Origin: Polytrichum commune | Lineage: Eukaryota > Streptophyta > Polytrichopsida > Polytrichales > Polytrichaceae | Reading direction: 5' to 3' | Length of the DNA stretch: 64,000 nucleotides | Assembly: GCA_950295325.1 (NCBI GenBank) | Contig: OX485805.1 | Coordinates: forward strand, 21,067,501-21,131,500 | In this document: positions 25,171 to 35,339 of the stretch, piece after piece | Numbering within the stretch: position 1 is the stretch's first letter | Layout of the letters: each line of letters opens with the position of its first letter | Made by a program: the position numbers and the translations under genes | Notes under the pieces: model-generated | What the model saw: the letters and a program-made list of their open reading frames with translations, nothing else | What the model was told of the DNA's origin: nothing | Databases searched by the model: none

Positions 25171-26340
25171 ATTAACTCTTCAAATTTAAAGTTTTGAACA
25201 TGCCTTTCTTTTCACTTATTCAAGATTTTGTACTAAGAAATGATTTCTAATAACTTTTCATACATTTTTTAAACAGTTAGTGCCGATATGAATTCCATTT
25301 AATCGGATATTGGCCAATGAAAATATGAAAATATGGGCAATTGGCCGGCAATTAGCCACTAAGGCTTCAAAAACTTCTGGAGGCCACAACCATTATTGAC
25401 AGCTGTGTGTACCTCAATTAGGGGATTACCAAATACATGATGATTTACTATGTAATCTAATCTTCCATTTTGTTTGGAATCGTTGTGTGGGTGTTTTGTA
25501 GCATGTATTCCTTGCTTTGTAGTGAATGCAACTTGCAATAAGGGTATGTGATTAGGAGAAGGTCTTGCATTATAGTTGATGCAACTTCAATACCGAGCCT
25601 TGCATTTTTTATCATTATGTTTCATCATATTATCTGATTTCAGAATTACAAAATACCATCAATGTGTATTGCAAGGCACTATGTAAGGTAAAGTTTCTTT
25701 CTTTTGGTTTAGTATTTTGAAAGTCTTTGGTAAGTTTAGATATGATATGATTGAGCTTATGGCATTGAACTATTGGTAGGGTATTAAGCTTGAGCCTTGA
25801 GCCAATGTTAAGCCTTGAAGTCCTCAATACAATCTGCCCACCACAAGAACCAACAAGCATAGGGTATTGTCACAACAAGAAGTGGAGTTAGATGGTTGAT
25901 TCTTAATTGTTTACATTATATTAGAAACATGTATCATATAACTCACGCACAAGTTTAATATGAGTTTCGTATTTCATTTCTATATTCTTAGATTAACGTC
26001 TTGACTTTGAACAAGCCTTTCAACTGAAGGACTGAAATTTGAAAGCCCTTCAAAATGAAATTCATATGAGGGCTTCAATCTTGAACACTGAAGACGAAGC
26101 CAATATCAAAAACCGATCATGCCAGGATCAACAAATCACGTGAGCTTATGATCAGAAAGTGAACCTGACCATCAGAAGAAGAAGAACTCCGATCCCGACT
26201 AGGGGGGCCGGAGTGAATAAAGTGTATGTTCGTAGGACATCCGTGGCCATACCCCAGGGTAGTGGCGTTGGATGTAATACTACTTCACCCTTTGCAGGGA
26301 GTAGACACTATGTTAGTAACTAGGGGTTTTACCAGTTAAC
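25171..26340. other. Noncoding stretch leading into an LTR-like boundary
   Basis: No coding domain was found on either strand. The last part (about 26150-26340) has the feel of the 3' end of an LTR retroelement interior, ending in a G run at 26342-26352 directly before TGTTGGG. If that is right, the expected pol gene is missing or too decayed to read in the kilobases to the left. Confidence 0.4.
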
Positions 26341-26381
26341 TGGGGGGGGGGGTGTTGGGTTCATAATTTTTATTTTTATTT

Positions 26382-27171
26382 TTAATTATAATTTTGTAAG
26401 TATGTGATGGGTTGTCTATTTTCTATCCGTCTTTTATGGATTAATATTGAGTGTGCGTATTGTATGGCGATTATATTGATTTGTTTGAACGTGCTTCTAA
26501 TTTGTGATGTAGGGAGTTTAAGCTTTGTTTCGAGTTCGTTCATTGAGGGGATGTGAGTTGTGGCTCTGGCACCTGATGCTAATACTATAAGTGGGGCTAC
26601 GTTCCAGCCTCTTGCTATTATATTGTTGATGAGTGGTTGATATTTTGTAATTTTCCGTTCTCTTGTTTCAGCAGAGAATCTATCATTACAGTATGTGAAT
26701 TCAATGAATTGTATAGTAATTTCTGGTGTAGGTGCTTCTGGTGGTGGAGAGTTGTATGGATGGCCTAAGATGCATATTATGTCGGGTTTGAGCCTGGTGT
26801 TACAGTGACATCTTTGGGTATCGCATGTGCATGGTAGTAACCATGTTGGTACTGTGTTTTCTTGGGGTAGTTCATTGTATGTGCCTGCATTCATAAGTAT
26901 GTAGTGTCTTGTTACTTTGTTTGAGACGAGAAGCTTGCATATTTCCCATACTGCTTTGTTATGTCTATTTGTTATGAGTGCGTGGATGTGTTGTTGTTTA
27001 TATTTTAGGAGTACATGTAGCCATGTATCTGCTTCTAGTGAGTTACAAATAGGACATGTATGGGATGGATATGCGTTTCTACCAAAGAAGAGTTGTTTCC
27101 GAGCATATCCCATATATTGTCTGGTCCGAAATTTTATTAAGCATGTTTTTTGTCTATCTATAATGACTGGG
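26382..27171 (-). pseudogene. LINE C-terminal part: CCHC knuckle plus restriction-like endonuclease
   Basis: The frame ends at 26382. Numbered from the first residue of the open frame (27185), it has Cys44, Cys47 and His57, with Tyr62 where the fourth zinc ligand (Cys) is expected. RHN follows at 74-76, Lys-Pro-Asp at 133-135, Glu162 in IEFT, the basic run RERKITKY at 175-182 and GW at 193-194. This spacing matches the zinc knuckle and PD-(D/E)XK-like endonuclease after the RT in R2/Dualen-type LINEs, which nicks the target site. The first three or four residues of the open frame belong to the inserted transposon. The Tyr62 change and the split make it non-functional. Confidence 0.7.
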
Positions 27172-27738
27172 CACGGGTAGGTCACTTAGTGCATTTAAAA
27201 AACGACGTGCGGCATAATATAGAGAGGATTAAAATCATTTGAAATAAAAATTATAAGGAATTCCAAATAATGAAGGGGCCATTAAATGTAGACAATCCCA
27301 TTATAAGTAAGTTAGATGGACATAAACTGTGGGGCATTATTTTTTTGTAAAATTAATATAGGGGCTGAAGATAAGGATCCTAGAAGGTATGTTTAGTATG
27401 TTTGCTATGGTCTCCTATGTGTTTTCTTCATAACTTTGTTTGCAATGATATTACTGTTTGCACCCTTCTTTGTTTCCATGGTTTCCCTTAACACTCGTCA
27501 ATGCGTTAGGAAGTAGATTAGATTTTATTACTTAAAAGGAATATAGAGTACAACAATTGCAATGACTTGGACAATATAAGTAATGGAAGGGTGCAAACAA
27601 ATGGGCCATTTTTGAAATTTAAGTAATTATAGGGAGGCTTTAATTCAGCCCTTGAAGGTAAATAGCCCCAAAACAAAAAACCCCCAGCCGCACGTGGTGC
27701 ACAAAAATGCCTTAGAGTGACCTACCCGTGTGACTGGG
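27164..27738. mobile_element. Non-autonomous DNA transposon with 8-bp target duplication, copy B (nested in the LINE)
   Basis: The element is 27172-27730 (559 bp), inverted relative to copy A at 10680-11312. It is flanked by perfect duplications TGACTGGG at 27164-27171 and 27731-27738. Ends are CACGGGTAGGTCACT and AGTGACCTACCCGTG. It interrupts the LINE coding sequence between the linker (NDFWNNPV) and the endonuclease part. Compared with copy A it is about 74 bp shorter. Removing the element and one duplication restores a continuous frame across the junction, which dates the insertion after the LINE. Confidence 0.92.
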
Positions 27739-28626
27739 TTGTTCCAAAAGTCATTTGATAATGTTTTGTCGATGTCTTTGTTGTCTAACCATTTGTGTAA
27801 TTGGTGTGTTTGGGTTGCTATGAGGGCTAGGTTATGTTTTTTGTCATATTTAATGATGTATTTACCCAGGTGTCGGATGGGGCCTTTGTCTGGTGTTTCT
27901 TGCATTGAGTGCCACCAACCTTTTTGGAGGTAGTATGGCGTGGGGTGTGCATATTCATATGTTGCTATGGCATCTCTGTGGCTTAGTTCACATCGCCTTT
28001 TGGCTAATTTGTCCGCTTGTTCATTGCCACTTATATTCGTGTGGCCTTTGACTTTATGTAGTGAGGTAATTTGTGTACGGGATTGTAACATCGTAATTAT
28101 TGATTCAAGTATTTTCTTGTCTGGGTGACTCTTGTGTGAGGTTGGGTGTTTTGTTTGTGTGTTTAGGAGGTATAAAACATTAAGACAGTCTGTGAAAATA
28201 TGGGCTGGTTCATTTCGGTATGTAGTAGTGAGGAGGCATAGAGTGTGATGGATAGCCATCAGGTTCTGCTCGTAGTATATTTTGGAGTCCTGGTAGTCTT
28301 TCTGCAATTTTAAGGTTTTTAAAAGGGTTATATATGCCATATCCTGCCTTTTCTCGTCTCCAATGTTCTTGGGTTATTGCTTTGGGTGGTATAAATGACC
28401 CATCGGTATAGTAGCAAAATTGCGGTGGGTATTTGAGGGGTAGGCATATGTTATGATTTGTGATTGGTAGTTTGGGTCGGGGGTGGGGGGGGGGCGGATA
28501 TGTGAGTTGAGACCAGTTCTTACTGCAGTTAACTGAGGTGTTTATTGGTGTGGGTGGTGCAGTTGTGTTAAAGATAGTGGGTATTTGTAAAGATTTGCCA
28601 ATAGTGTACATGCGATGTATGTATCC
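27731..28626 (-). pseudogene. LINE RNase H domain and linker
   Basis: The domain is split by a frameshift near 28260. The upstream frame holds the first catalytic Asp (YYTDGS) and the Glu (ILRAE). The downstream frame holds the second Asp (IFTDCLN) and the C-terminal His...Asp signature VKGHTNISGNEQADKLAK. Together they give the D-E-D-D set of cellular-type RNase H, which removes RNA from the RNA-DNA hybrid during retrotransposition. The linker ends in NDFWNNPV at the transposon insertion. An in-frame stop lies near 28652. A host RNase H gene is unlikely given the fused endonuclease part. Confidence 0.75.
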
Positions 28627-28638
28627 TGTTGGTTCGAT

Positions 28639-31590
28639 GGGTGTAATTTCCTAACGTCACGGCTTGACCATCAAAGAAGATCAAACCCAGCCTGCAAACT
28701 TGTGCATCTGAGCATGAAGCCTAATATCAAGCAACATGCACACCCGAAACCAACATCAAAGCTTGCAACTGATTCACTTCAAAAGTCGACATCTGAACTA
28801 CAAAACGACGCACCTAAGCATCAATAAGTCAGCATCTAAACCTGGAGGTGACTCTTAACATACATGCTTTGGCAAGTAACAAATGAGCAAGCATGCAAGA
28901 GAACATCTATGCACATGTTTGGTAATTAGCTCATACCCATAGGACAGCATGACACGGCTTCAAATTCAATATACATGTTACCTACATTCTATCCAGATTG
29001 ATCTCCAGACTTGAGTTCCTCAATTCCAAGAACGATGTGTTTCCTGTATATGTTTCCTTGAGAGGGTTACAACGTTAACTAACAAAGCTTTATCAGCCCC
29101 CCCCCCCCCCCTCCTCTTTCCCAAAAGGGCCTACAGAGCCCTTGTTATTTGTTACTAAGAGGGACGAGTGATTGGGGAGATTTTTGGGCATAATGGGTTC
29201 AGATTCTAGTGTTTGCAAGTCCAACCGGTTACATGTTGACATCCTTCGGTTTTTTCTATATTAATTTGAGGTATATTCCATAGGTTTCTCTAAAGTGATC
29301 AGTAATTCTCTTGAAGTCCTGAACTTCAACTGGTTATTTCTCAAACTCAACCGGTTCATCTGTAACTAACTGTCGGTTTTCTCTGATCATAGATAGGGAC
29401 CACCTCCAACAGGATGTGCGTTCGCAACATATTCTTAAGACCACCTATATACAAGATTATTTTTGTAAAATCAAGGGATACACGTACAATTTTAATGAAA
29501 AAAATACAAGTAACAATATGTTTATGTAAACTAAATTACATTCATCTATAGTCGTTAACATAAGCATACAAATATACATTTGTCTAATGATGAACCCCTG
29601 TCATATGTATAATGTAGAACCCTAGCATTCCTTAATAAAGTTATTGAAGGTGCTTTCATCCCTTGGTTGTAACTCATAAGCATTTGAGTTTATAATATCT
29701 ATCATAGAAGCTAATGCAATCCTTGATTCTGAAGCTACCATCAAATAATCCGCAATGTATGTCAATAGATTGTAGGGTTCTTATCTTGTAATGGTTTTTC
29801 TAGTCAAGTAAGATTGAATGTCCATAAATATCCAAACTTTTGTTGGAAAATTATGATATTTATTGGACCATTTTCATGGTTTTTATTTTACAACTCGTTC
29901 AAGGATTTTATTCTCATTTGATTCATCTTCTATGACCAAACAATTGTTAAAGCTATAAAATTACATTTCTCACATTTAATTATGTTTCTTATTTTGTAAG
30001 TTTATTATTGTCTCTTTGTTGTAGATGGATACTAATGATTTTTCCAACCTCTTGGCTCTTAATGTTAAGTTGCGTTATGATTTATTAGACTTTTATATCA
30101 ACTCCACTTCTTCTCACATGAAAGTGAATGTAATTTGACTAATCATATGTTTGATTCAAAATCATTAGTTGAGAGCTTTTGTTTTCAATGCTCTTGAAAG
30201 TCAAGGTTCTCTATTCCTTTATTTTATTTGTGATTTATGCATTTAGTTCAGCCCACTTTGATATCAGATGTCCTAAATTTGGAGCAAAGCTTTATTCATT
30301 AGTATGTATATATATATATAGAAAAAACATATAAAAACCTTAAATGTCACCTCAAAGTTGATAGATTTTTGGAGTGTGCACTAAAAAAAATAATGAAGAA
30401 TTCAATGATTTTTGAAACAAAATAAGGATCTCAAAATCTTCATGTGCAAAATATTTTGGGTTTGGATAGAAAATCATTGTTTGCAAAATGGAGATTGGTT
30501 ATTGATAAAGTACATTATGGAAAGGTAAATTAAAACATTTAAGTGGACTTCATATTGTTAAATTCATCCTCTTATACTGATGTACTACACATTGAAATGC
30601 ATGACCTCAATATATGATTTTTTAAAATATGATTTTTATTTTTTATTTTTTATTTTTTTATTTTTACTTACTTGCTATATATTCAAATTTTAATTGAATG
30701 TATATTGATTGTCTTGGTCTTGTTGAACATTCTCACTTGAAAACCAATCTTGCTGATCAACCAATTTTCTTTATCAATTGAATTGGGTGCAAGTTAAGGA
30801 TTATTTATTGGAGTGTTTATTGTATTTGTGTGGGAATGGTGAGGTTCAGTGTGCTTGTTGCAGGTGGTTGAGTTGCTTTGTGGATGTTGACAAGTGGCAA
30901 TAGGTGTGGAGGTACGTGTGTGGGAGTTGGTCCCTATTTGATGTATGAACTTGTTGTTTTGTGTGTGTAGAACGAGTGACTCTGGGTGGTGAACTTTATG
31001 GATTATGTCTAGTGTGAGACTTTGTATGTGTATACTATTGCATTCGGTTGATTCTTGTGATAGACTTTGTGAAATGGTGCCTTGCCACTCTAAATTTGTA
31101 TGTGTGATGCCAAGATTGCTAATGTTTTGTGTACTTTTGGAAGGGATGTGTGGGTGTGGAGGTGGCCAAAAGGGACGTGGATAGTTTTGTGGTAGAAAGG
31201 TGGAGCGTTGGGTGGTGAAGTCTATTATTGTAAGGATGGTAATGATAGATCTTTGTAATCTTGGTAGGACAATGGAGGGAGGTAGTGATAAGGGATTGAT
31301 GAGTATTGGAGTGTTGAGTGTAAGGAAGCATACCTTAGGAGAAGTCGCCTTGGGTGGTGTGTCGGAGCTCCTTGGTGGAGCATTGGCATTGCGCCTCTTG
31401 ACACTTGGTGAGAGGTAGGTATGTTGTCTTCTATGCCGTATGGTTGTGGGTGGAATTTACATGGTGGACAACAATAATGATTGTTTGTTTGGGATTGATG
31501 TTGATTACAATTAGGGTGAGGATGATGAAAAATAGTGTTTGTAACAAATTTTGAAGTGGTCAGTGTTTGCTTTGGGATGTGAAGCGGATG
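28639..31590. other. LTR-like sequence then noncoding stretch
   Basis: To about 29429 this is the inferred remainder of an LTR, with 15 C at 29097-29111 and repeated ACCGGTT words. Beyond it no domain is seen. A pyrimidine-rich tract ending TTGTTGTAG at 30024 precedes a 37-residue frame (30025-30138, MDTNDFSNLLALNVKLRYDL...) that could be an exon, without supporting homology. The minus strand of about 30840-31590 is strongly A/C-biased like the LINE coding strand, and may be another decayed fragment, but no motif could be matched. Confidence 0.4.
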
Positions 31591-31628
31591 CATGAGTGCA
31601 ACAGATTATCCTGGCTTCCAATTTGATT

Positions 31629-32125
31629 GCCGTCTCCTCTTCTTCTATGCCGTTGAATAAATTTGTGTTGGTCTTCTCTAGCTCTGATACTCCAACTCGA
31701 TGGATCTCGGATTTGTCTCACGCATTGCTCTCCAAATCAAGGGTCCTTCGATGGTGTAGCTCTTGCTCTGATGCTGTGGTTTGTTGTCAATGTATGAGGG
31801 TATTTGAAGTTGCAGCATGCAAGTTTTACATCGAACACCATTGCCCTAGGGCATGGCCAAGAATGTTCCACGAACATACACTCTTCTTCTTCTTCTTCTT
31901 CTTGCGGCATGCTCTCTTCGTTTTTTGGAGCCTCCTCACTTTTGGCTTTTGTTGGCGTCTCCTCTTCTTCTATGCCCTTGTGTCGGTCTTCTCTCATTCT
32001 CAAACTCTGGCTCAATGGATATGTGTTGGATTTGGGTTGTTTTTCTTACCTCGCTTTCCAAGTGAAGGGTTCTTTGTTGGGTCATCCTTTGTGCTCCTTC
32101 TCTTGGTGATGATTCAGCTCCAATG
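31629..32125 (-). repeat. Diverged tandem duplication, possibly coding on the minus strand
   Basis: About 160 bases at 31629-31790 recur at 31953-32120, offset by about 324. Both start with CGTCTCCTCTTCTTCTATGC, then have GGTCTTCTCT, a CTCGATGGAT/CTCAATGGAT word and TCCAAATCAAGGGTCCTT against TCCAAGTGAAGGGTTCTT. On the minus strand the second unit reads open with a basic stretch (ERRPTQGHRRRGDANKSQK) and the gap between units is a Glu run from (TTC)n. I recognise no family. The 177-codon plus-strand frame across it is hydrophobic low-complexity and likely spurious. Confidence 0.5.
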
Positions 32126-32196
32126 TTGAAATTCGTTAGCGATGTGTGAGAGTATTCGGAGTGTTGTGCGTTCTCTTTGATCCGGCGTCCATCTGC

Positions 32197-34078
32197 CTTG
32201 GTGTGAGCCCAAAATGATGCCCACATGTGGTGATTAACTCTTCGAAACCAATTTTAGTTTGACTTTGATGTGTTATGATTATTCACAAAACATAAAAAGA
32301 GTGAAGTGTGGTTTGGATTTAAGTTTAGGCTTTAGAATGTGTTGGGTGGTTATTTCAAGGGTTAAGTCCAATAGGATAATGCCTTGATTATGTGAGTAGG
32401 GGGTAAGGTGAGGCAAGGTGAGCTCCACGGGTTAAATGCCCACTTTTGGATCCACCTTGGTAGTTTAGGAAGAAGGAAGCTTGGTGGAAGGGGATTAGTC
32501 CCTACTTTGAAGGTGAGGGTTAAGGGATTGTGATTGGAGGTGCTAATCCTCTCACCCTATCCTCACCTCTCTCTCCCTCTCTCCCTCTTTGCTACTTAAG
32601 GTGTTTTCTCTCTCATTTTCCTCTCTCTCCATCAAGTGCTCTCAAGGGAGCAAGCTCTTAGGAGCTTGAGCCACGTGGGTGGGTTATTAGTTTTTAGCAA
32701 AGTTAAGTAGTAAGCCCTCTCTCTCAAGCCTTATCAAGGGAGATGAGCTTTTAGAGCTTGGGGCCACGTGTGTGGATTAGTTAATGATGTTAGGTAATTA
32801 GTTAGCTTATTAGCCAAAGGATAGAAGAGTTAGCACTTGTCCGATTAAGCATCTTGAGGGGATTACAATTAAGAGTGTAGTTAAAAGGCTCGCATGTGGG
32901 CCTTTGAGCAAGTAAGGGATTAGGTGGTTATGGTGGATTTTAGTTCGGCTTGATAGAGCCTAAGTTGAGACTAAGGAAGCCTGGAACGGTTGGACTGTGG
33001 CTAACTCGGGGACTAAGCCTGGAACGGCTGGACTGTGGCTAACTGGTGGAGTAAGCCTGGAGCTGCTGGACTGTGGCTAACTCGGTGGAGCTAAGCCTGG
33101 AATGGCTGGACTGTGGCTAACTCGGGGACTAAGCCTGGAACGGCTGGACTGTGGCTAATTGGTGGAGTAAGCCTGGAGCTGCTGGACTGTGGCTAACTCG
33201 GTGGAGCTAAGCCTGGAGCGGCTGGACTGTGGCTAACTCGGTGGAGTAAGCCTGGAGCGGCTGGACTGTGGCTAACTCGGTGGAGCTAAGCCTGGAGCGG
33301 CTGGACTGTGGCTAACTCGGTGGAGCTAAGCCTGGAACGGCTGGACTGTGGCTAACTGGTGGACTAAGCCTGGAACGGCTGGACTGTGGCTAACTCGGGG
33401 ACTAAGCCTGGAACGGCTGGACTGTGGCTAACCGGTGGAGCTAAGCCTGGAGCTGCTGGACTGTGGCTAACTCGGTGGAGCTAAGCCTTGAGCTGCCGAA
33501 AGGGGATCGATATGAGAGGGCATTAGAAGCCGGTTAATTAGGGGACCTAACCACATCGTATTAACCTTAGAAGCTAGTTAAGGCTGGTCCTAAATAACCA
33601 TACATTAGTATCCCTAGAAACCATTACATTAGGTGTTTAGAGTTGTAATGCAAGCCAAGTAGTTAAAAGCATTAGTTTATATAGGATCACGTGTGGCCTC
33701 AAAGGCAAGTGTAATTGTGATTAACCATTGAGGGAGTGTTTTTCAACACTTACGTCCTTTTTGGGAAACTCACTCACTTATGAAAATGGATAAAGTGGAA
33801 GACTCTAGCAGGGGCAATGTGGAGGAAAGGATAATCAAAGGCCAAAGGGGAATATCCCTAAGAGCTTGTGTTGCCAAGGCCGCCGGTTGGACCCTAGAGA
33901 AGGCCAACGCGACCACGAGCCAAGAGGCTACTTCTAAATAAACAAAGTGATTTAAAATGATGTGAATGCTTAAGGATGTGACGAGATCAATTTTCATGCT
34001 ACATACACTACATGTGATTCTCAAGACCATCACCCGGACTAGGACGCTTAAGGGTGGTGGGTTTGGCCTCACACTTGG
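32197..34078 (+). mobile_element. LTR-bounded element 1 (solo LTR or non-autonomous), with 5-bp target duplication
   Basis: The element is 32202-34073 (1,872 bp). It begins TGTGAGCCC and ends GGCCTCACA, short inverted ends of LTR type, and is flanked by perfect 5-bp duplications CTTGG at 32197-32201 and 34074-34078. No internal second LTR, primer site or pol gene is visible, so a solo LTR from recombination between two LTRs is the simplest reading. The 3' part (ATCACCCGGACTAGGACGC, then AAGGGTGGTGG) is shared with element 2 at 35627-37120. The interior holds the minisatellite at 32975-33498. Confidence 0.75.
32975..33498 (+). repeat. 38-40-bp minisatellite, 13 copies, with higher-order structure
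   Basis: The core GGACTGTGGCTAA starts at 32992, 33030, 33068, 33108, 33146, 33184, 33224, 33263, 33303, 33343, 33381, 33419 and 33458: thirteen units with periods of 38, 39 or 40. Unit types differ in the linker (CTCGGGGACTAAGCC, GGTGGAGTAAGCC or CGGTGGAGCTAAGCC) and in the AACGG/AGCTG/AGCGG word. Units follow the order 38+38+40 twice, giving a 116-bp higher-order repeat at 33005-33120 and 33121-33236. The period is not a multiple of three, so it does not encode a repeat peptide. Confidence 0.95.
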
Positions 34079-34163
34079 GTGTCAAAATAAGTTATTACGG
34101 AGTCCCCTTGCCTCATAAACCCATCTCATGCCTCCATATGAGTTTGCGGCTATGATCAAGTGT

Positions 34164-34198
<35 letters not shown>

Positions 34199-35339
34199 GT
34201 ACCCAAGTTGTATGTTTGGGCTCCAAGTTTTCAATGACATGAAGGTATTCAACTGGTTTTAAAAATGCACTTGAAGAATGAATTCATTTTAGATTGGGTT
34301 AATATTCACACAATTAGCTAAAAATGAAAGTTTGTAGCTTAAATGGACATTATTGTGGATGGAGAGATCCAATTTGGACATGTTGGTTGCTTTAGGAATG
34401 AAGAAATTAAAGTCAATAAAAGGGATGAATGATTCTCTTTGAGTGGAAAATCTTGTAATATATGATATGTTTGTTTTGTGCATTTGCATCTTGCCACTCG
34501 CCATGTCCTATTTCAAGGTAAGGAAAACCTAAAACGGTGATTGACCACTACTAATGCAATAGACTAGGGGTAGAATGATTCTTGTGTGGACCCAAAATGG
34601 CTAATTGTAAAAGTGGTGGCCCGAAAAGGATGCACTGCTAGGTAAGATGCAATGATTGGTCAGATAGGTGTTGCTTCACACCACTTGCGATCACTTTTGG
34701 GTGCCATTGAGTTAACCGTTTTGTGTGTCTTTGTATGCTGAGTAGGATATTTTAATATTCAAATTAGGGAGACTTTATTGTACAAGTAGGGGGTTTGACT
34801 TACTTGCCTCTTTGAGAAAATGTAACTAATTTTTACAAGGAATAAAATTATAAACCAATGTACATTTCTCATCATTTGCTCTTCTCCATCCCTGAAAAAT
34901 ATTTCACACAAAATCACAAGCCACTCATTCTAGCCGAATCAGCTTATTTTCACTGCTTCTTGTATATCTACGTTATTTCTATGTTTTCCGTTGATTGACA
35001 TATCATCAAACAGATTTATTAGTTCTACAGCTCTAATTTTGTTTATTGTTTGAATTCCTAAATATGTATTTACTTTTTTTATTTTTCCTTTTTATACAAA
35101 ACTACAACTTGTTCGTCTTCATGTAAAAATCTCTTCAATTTCTGAACTGAAGTAGTTTGCAACCTTATGACTAATCTACATACGCGCCCATCTATCAATC
35201 AAGGATGCACATGCCATAAATAAAAGGATATTGTGAAGTGGTTTGGAAGTGATACATGGACCACACTATATAATTGCTAAAACCAACCAAACATCATATT
35301 GGTCTTAAAATTTATCCAATTTCATACACACAAGTGTCA
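34079..35339. other. Noncoding stretch with CT repeat
   Basis: A (CT)n run at 34165-34197 is the only clear element. Frames are short and without domains. Confidence 0.55.
34165..34197. repeat. (CT)n microsatellite
   Basis: About 16 CT units. Another long CT run is at 21279-21312. Confidence 0.95.

Larger units (their letters stand above)
26365..28630 (-). mobile_element. 5'-truncated LINE with RNase H, CCHC knuckle and restriction-like endonuclease
   Basis: The minus-strand order is RNase H, linker, CCHC-type knuckle, RHN motif, PD...E endonuclease, stop, then an A-rich tail of AAAAAT units (26365-26386) right after the stop codon. The reverse transcriptase that should lie upstream is absent, as in ordinary 5' truncation. 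A restriction-like endonuclease after the RT is typical of early-branching LINEs (R2, NeSL, R4, Dualen), and having RNase H as well points to Dualen/RandI-type elements. The copy has a frameshift near 28260 and is split by the DNA transposon at 27172-27730. Its own insertion site appears duplicated as TGTTGGGTTCAT/TGTTGGTTCGAT. Confidence 0.75.
26342..29429 (+). mobile_element. Putative LTR (interrupted), with polypurine run upstream
   Basis: Eleven G at 26342-26352 lie directly before TGTTGGGTTCAT. A near copy, TGTTGGTTCGAT, occurs at 28627-28638 on the far side of the LINE insertion, and about 800 bases later there is CAACA at 29425-29429. TGTTG and CAACA are inverted, as at LTR ends, and a purine tract before TG is how a 3' LTR begins. 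I infer an LTR of about 0.8 kb (28627-29429) interrupted at its very start by the LINE, with the duplicated bases as an imperfect insertion-site duplication. No 5' LTR, primer site or pol gene was identified, so this stays tentative. Confidence 0.35.

Noticed and set aside
26382-28626. A host RNase H or nuclease gene
   Set aside because: The domain order, A-rich tail right after the stop, 5' truncation and a second decayed copy at 57960-58703 all indicate a LINE.
31596-32129. A 177-codon plus-strand frame as a membrane protein
   Set aside because: Its hydrophobic look comes from a (TTC)n run and T-rich tandem units, and no family is recognised.
32975-33498. CRISPR-like array
   Set aside because: Units are contiguous and differ by small variants with no unique spacers, and the context is a plant-like retroelement.
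33720-34073. Helitron 3' end (CACCC...GGGTGGTGG stem)
   Set aside because: The loop is too long, the element ends in CACA rather than CTRR, and a perfect 5-bp duplication fits LTR elements instead.
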